Shown: positions 61,608-64,000 of the stretch, in pieces
Layout: every line of letters begins with the position of its first letter
How positions within the stretch are numbered: position 1 is the first letter of the stretch
Assembly (NCBI RefSeq): GCF_001682865.1
Contig: NZ_MAQX01000001.1
Span: forward strand, 1,245,290-1,309,289
Direction: 5' to 3'
Length of the DNA: 64,000 nt
Source: Bacillus sp. FJAT-26390
GTDB taxonomy: Bacteria; Bacillota; Bacilli; Paenibacillales; Paenibacillaceae
The notes under the pieces: generated by a model
The model's input: the letters and a program-made list of their open reading frames with translations, nothing else
Databases searched by the model: none
What the model was told of the DNA's origin: nothing
Translations under genes and position numbers: made by a program

Positions 61608-62426
61608 TTACTCCCCCATAACCGCCAGCTCTTCGCGAATATAAACTCCATTTTGCAGCGTTACCCGATCCGGGTCCGATTCGGCGCCTTTGGATTCTTC
61701 CTCCACCATGATCCAGCCGTCATAGCCGGTTTCGTTCAAATAACGCATTATTGCTTTATGGTCAATAGAGCCTTCGCCCAGCGCGGACCACGATTCGTTG
61801 GCAGCATTCATATCCTTAAAGTGGACATGCTTGATCAGCGAGCGGTACGTTCGAATTATGGCCTCAACGTCCATGCCTCCCTTGGAAATATGTCCCGTAT
61901 CCGGCGCATAACCGCAGTACCGGGCATCCAAGCCGTTTAGCAGCACCTTGTAATCATCTTCCACTCTGAAAATCGAGCCGCTCGGCGAATTTGGATGATA
62001 CGCGCATGGGATGCCTTGCTCGGAGGCGCGGCGGGCAACCGCATTAATATTCGCCAGAGCGTTCGCCTGCCGGCTCGCAAGCTCGCTGCGATCCTTGCCC
62101 GGAAGCTGCACCATGGTCAATACCGTTCCCGGGAAGTGCTCCAGATAGCGGATGACGCGATCCGCTTCCGATCTTTCTTCCTCAGTCTCTACACCATGCC
62201 GCCAATCCAAGGCTAAGCAAAGCGCGCCAAGCTGCAGTCCCCTCTGGTTCAGCGCGTCCAGGAGAGCAAGCGGCGCATCCCTGTACCGCCCAAGCATGCA
62301 GACTTCCGGCTCGATTCCTATCCCTCCTGCCTCCGTCGCCACGTCCATAATATGATCCAGCTGGTCGCGGTATTTTTCATAGGACATTTGCCACGTATAG
62401 GTTTGAAAACCAAATGAAATCGCCAT
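61608..62426 (-). CDS. Xylose-isomerase-like TIM-barrel protein 3 (IolE-type)
   Basis: 272 residues. The clearest IolE/epimerase-like copy: AYHPNSPSG (metal site region), YAPDTGHISKGGMD, HVHFKDM, GEGSIDHKAIM and WIMVEEES, giving the usual D, H and E ligands. In inositol breakdown, IolE dehydrates 2-keto-myo-inositol; many relatives isomerise other keto-sugars. It starts with ATG 3 bp after gene 4, with GGAGGTG upstream, so the two are co-translated. Confidence 0.85.
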   Translation of the reverse strand: MAISFGFQTYTWQMSYEKYRDQLDHIMDVATEAGGIGIEPEVCMLGRYRDAPLALLDALNQRGLQLGALCLALDWRHGVETEEERSEADRVIRYLEHFPGTVLTMVQLPGKDRSELASRQANALANINAVARRASEQGIPCAYHPNSPSGSIFRVEDDYKVLLNGLDARYCGYAPDTGHISKGGMDVEAIIRTYRSLIKHVHFKDMNAANESWSALGEGSIDHKAIMRYLNETGYDGWIMVEEESKGAESDPDRVTLQNGVYIREELAVMGE

Positions 62427-62429
62427 CCG

Positions 62430-63332
62430 CTACTCCACCTCCTTAATGGCTTTGCGTATGAACGGAATCGCCTCGCGTCCCCATTCCTCCACCTCAGCGT
62501 TAAAGCAGAAATCGACGCACCACCATTCCATGGCTGATACCAATGGTTTCAGTTCTGACAGCACGGCTTGAAAGTCAATTTCTCCCGCTCCAAAAGCTGC
62601 ATGCGTGCTCGTTTCTTCATCATGCAAGGTCCCGTCCGAATCGATGAGATGGAAATGCCCGATATGGTCTTCAAGCAGCCTTGCGTATTCCGTAATCCCG
62701 CCAGACAGCAGCTCTTTCTCCCCGGTTTGGCGGGCGCCGACAACTCCACTCATATAAGCATGACTCGTATCGAACAGCACCTGAAAGGCCGGGTGGTTCA
62801 CCGCTTCCACGAGCCGCTTCACCTCTGACGGCTTATTCAGCCAGAAGCCAGGCTCAAATTCCCAAACGATGCGCAGCCCCTTCTCTGATGCCAATTCGGC
62901 GGAAGTGCGCCATGTCGATACAAGCCTTGAAAAACGCTCCTCGTACTCCGCCTCCGTCAGCGCTTCCGGAGGGCTTACGGTATCCACGCGAATCGTGGCG
63001 ATGCCAAGGTCCAAGCAAAAATCGATGTAGCCTTGCAGCAGCTCCAAATAGGCGGATTGCTCGCTGCGGTCTGGCGGCGCTGAAGTAAAGTCCGGCGCGT
63101 AGCCCGAGATGCCAAGGCCGTAAGAGCGGATTTCCTCCAGCAGCGCTTGGCGGCTCTCGGCCGTCGGATAAAGCTCCGGCGTCGGATGGGGAGCAAATCC
63201 GTTGATTTCAACCCCGTCATATCCCGCATGCTGGGCATACTGCAATATTCGCGCGAGTGGCCAAGGCGCCTCTGCAAAAGGACCAAAAGCAAACGCCCAG
63301 GAACCGATTGAAATTTTTGGATTCATCTTCAT
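62430..63332 (-). CDS. Xylose-isomerase-like TIM-barrel protein 4
   Basis: 300 residues. ISIGSWAFAFGPF at the start, GVEINGFAPHPTPELY, WEFEPGFW (Glu ligand), VLFDTSHAY (Asp/His ligands), HFHLIDSDG (His), and GAGEIDFQAV, the last two typical of functional sugar epimerases. Six bp after the alpha/beta hydrolase gene, so part of the same transcript. The substrate is probably a keto-sugar or keto-inositol by family, not proven. Confidence 0.84.
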   Translation of the reverse strand: MKMNPKISIGSWAFAFGPFAEAPWPLARILQYAQHAGYDGVEINGFAPHPTPELYPTAESRQALLEEIRSYGLGISGYAPDFTSAPPDRSEQSAYLELLQGYIDFCLDLGIATIRVDTVSPPEALTEAEYEERFSRLVSTWRTSAELASEKGLRIVWEFEPGFWLNKPSEVKRLVEAVNHPAFQVLFDTSHAYMSGVVGARQTGEKELLSGGITEYARLLEDHIGHFHLIDSDGTLHDEETSTHAAFGAGEIDFQAVLSELKPLVSAMEWWCVDFCFNAEVEEWGREAIPFIRKAIKEVE

Positions 63333-63338
63333 CTCTCC

Positions 63339-64000
63339 TTATTCGTTAGCTTCCCTATGGCGCAGCAAAAAGTCCAGCGTAATCCGGTTAAAATCCTCCA
63401 GCCGGTCCCAGTGATGCGTATGGCCGCTGCCTTCAAAAATATGTTTTTCGGCGTGCTTTATTTCCTCCGCAATTGAAAGCGACAACGGCAGCGGTGTGAA
63501 GATGTCTTTATCTCCAACCGTAATGAGCGTCGGCGCTGCGATCGCTCCGAGACGTCCCATCGTATGATGCGAAATGCAAGCCTCACATTGCGACTGAAAC
63601 GCATGAATAGTCATCGGTGAGGGCTGTTCGAACGCCGCCTGCTGCGCGGCCTCCAACACTTGCAAATGCTGCTCATGATAGGCAGGGGTATAAATGATAA
63701 GCTGAAGCAGCTTCTGGAAATCGTCCGCCTCCATAAGCGAATAGGCGTTGCCAAGCGTTTCAAAAACGCGCTTCGTATACGCATCGCAAACCGCCCACGA
63801 GCAATTCAGCGTCAGGCTTATGATTCGCTCGGGAGCCGTTAGCGCAGCTTCCTGCGCAATGGCGCTTCCCATGGAGATGCCTGAGAAGTGTGCCCGCTCA
63901 ATGCCTAGCGCATCGAGCAGCCCTATCGTATCGGCGGCCATTATTTTCGTCGTGTACGGCCCCTTGGGCTCGGAAGAACTGCCCGCGCCGCGGTTATCTA
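63339..64000 (-). CDS. Alpha/beta hydrolase, N-terminus cut by window end
   Basis: The frame continues past 64000: upstream of the first in-frame ATG (63941) it reads DNRGAGSSSEPKGPYTTKI, which is clearly part of the fold (strand with the oxyanion DNRGxG turn). The nucleophile elbow GISMGSA (Ser), the acid in VGDKDIF and the His in GSGHTHHWDR are present. Relatives include 3-oxoadipate enol-lactonases and other ring-opening or ester hydrolases. As first visible gene of the sugar/inositol-type cluster it may open a lactone or cleave an ester (inference). Confidence 0.85.
   Translation of the reverse strand, partial: DNRGAGSSSEPKGPYTTKIMAADTIGLLDALGIERAHFSGISMGSAIAQEAALTAPERIISLTLNCSWAVCDAYTKRVFETLGNAYSLMEADDFQKLLQLIIYTPAYHEQHLQVLEAAQQAAFEQPSPMTIHAFQSQCEACISHHTMGRLGAIAAPTLITVGDKDIFTPLPLSLSIAEEIKHAEKHIFEGSGHTHHWDRLEDFNRITLDFLLRHREANE

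Noticed and set aside
1..64000. Prophage, transposon or tRNA genes
   Set aside because: No transposase, integrase, phage structural protein, terminal inverted repeat pair or cloverleaf was recognised by eye; the amidoligase has phage relatives but stands alone.

Overview
The window looks like chromosome of an endospore-forming member of the Bacillota, most likely Paenibacillus or a close relative. The reasons are gene orders that match Bacillus (spoVK-hflX-ynbB-glnR-glnA and cotE-mutS-mutL-miaA-hfq), SOS boxes of the Bacillus type in front of lexA and yneA, spore genes (spoVK, cotE, a YjcZ-type mini-protein), and clear AGGAGG-type ribosome binding sites. No tRNA, rRNA, insertion sequence, prophage or CRISPR array was seen. 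The genus is inferred from gene content and was not tested by a search.

Layout. 1-5.7 kb: the DNA-repair pair mrfB (cut by the window edge) and mrfA, with a LexA-like box in the mrfA promoter; an sdpR-sdpI autorepressor/immunity pair without toxin genes; and rnz. 5.8-10 kb: methionine supply, with cobalamin-dependent metH divergent from the salvage gene mtnD. 10-16 kb: a HAD hydrolase, a small membrane protein, an aldo/keto reductase, a YnzC-type protein, and a MacAB-like ABC efflux operon. 16-18.1 kb: yneA and lexA diverge from a region with four LexA boxes, followed by two small spore-type proteins. 18.1-22 kb: TetR regulator, a permuted papain-like hydrolase, and a CynX-like MFS transporter divergent from its likely LysR regulator. 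22-29 kb: glnA, glnR, ynbB, hflX, spoVK, then YdcF and DUF402 proteins. 29-41.5 kb: a cyclophilin lipoprotein, a class A PBP, hfq, miaA, a methyltransferase, mutL, mutS, an amidoligase-type gene and cotE.

41.5-41.9 kb holds three degenerate tandem copies of a roughly 100-bp unit with hairpins that change in a compensatory way. 41.9-48.9 kb: an aromatic-acid-exporter-type protein, a NitT/TauT-type ABC importer with a perfect palindrome in front, an M32 carboxypeptidase, a YqkB-like Fe-S protein overlapping a beta-carbonic anhydrase, and a DUF309 protein. 49-54.9 kb: two small proteins, a GH18 hydrolase with five N-terminal repeats, an orphan LytS-type sensor kinase, and a receptor pseudogene that appears to have lost at least two internal segments. 

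55.4-64 kb is the most distinctive metabolic region. A three-gene operon encodes a MocD-like di-iron oxygenase/desaturase, a MocE-like Rieske ferredoxin and a ferredoxin reductase. It converges on a minus-strand cluster with four xylose-isomerase-like TIM-barrel proteins, a Gfo/Idh/MocA dehydrogenase and an alpha/beta hydrolase (cut by the window end). The combination suggests oxidative opening (possibly O-demethylation) of an inositol- or sugar-like compound followed by dehydrogenation and isomerisation. The substrate cannot be read from the sequence.
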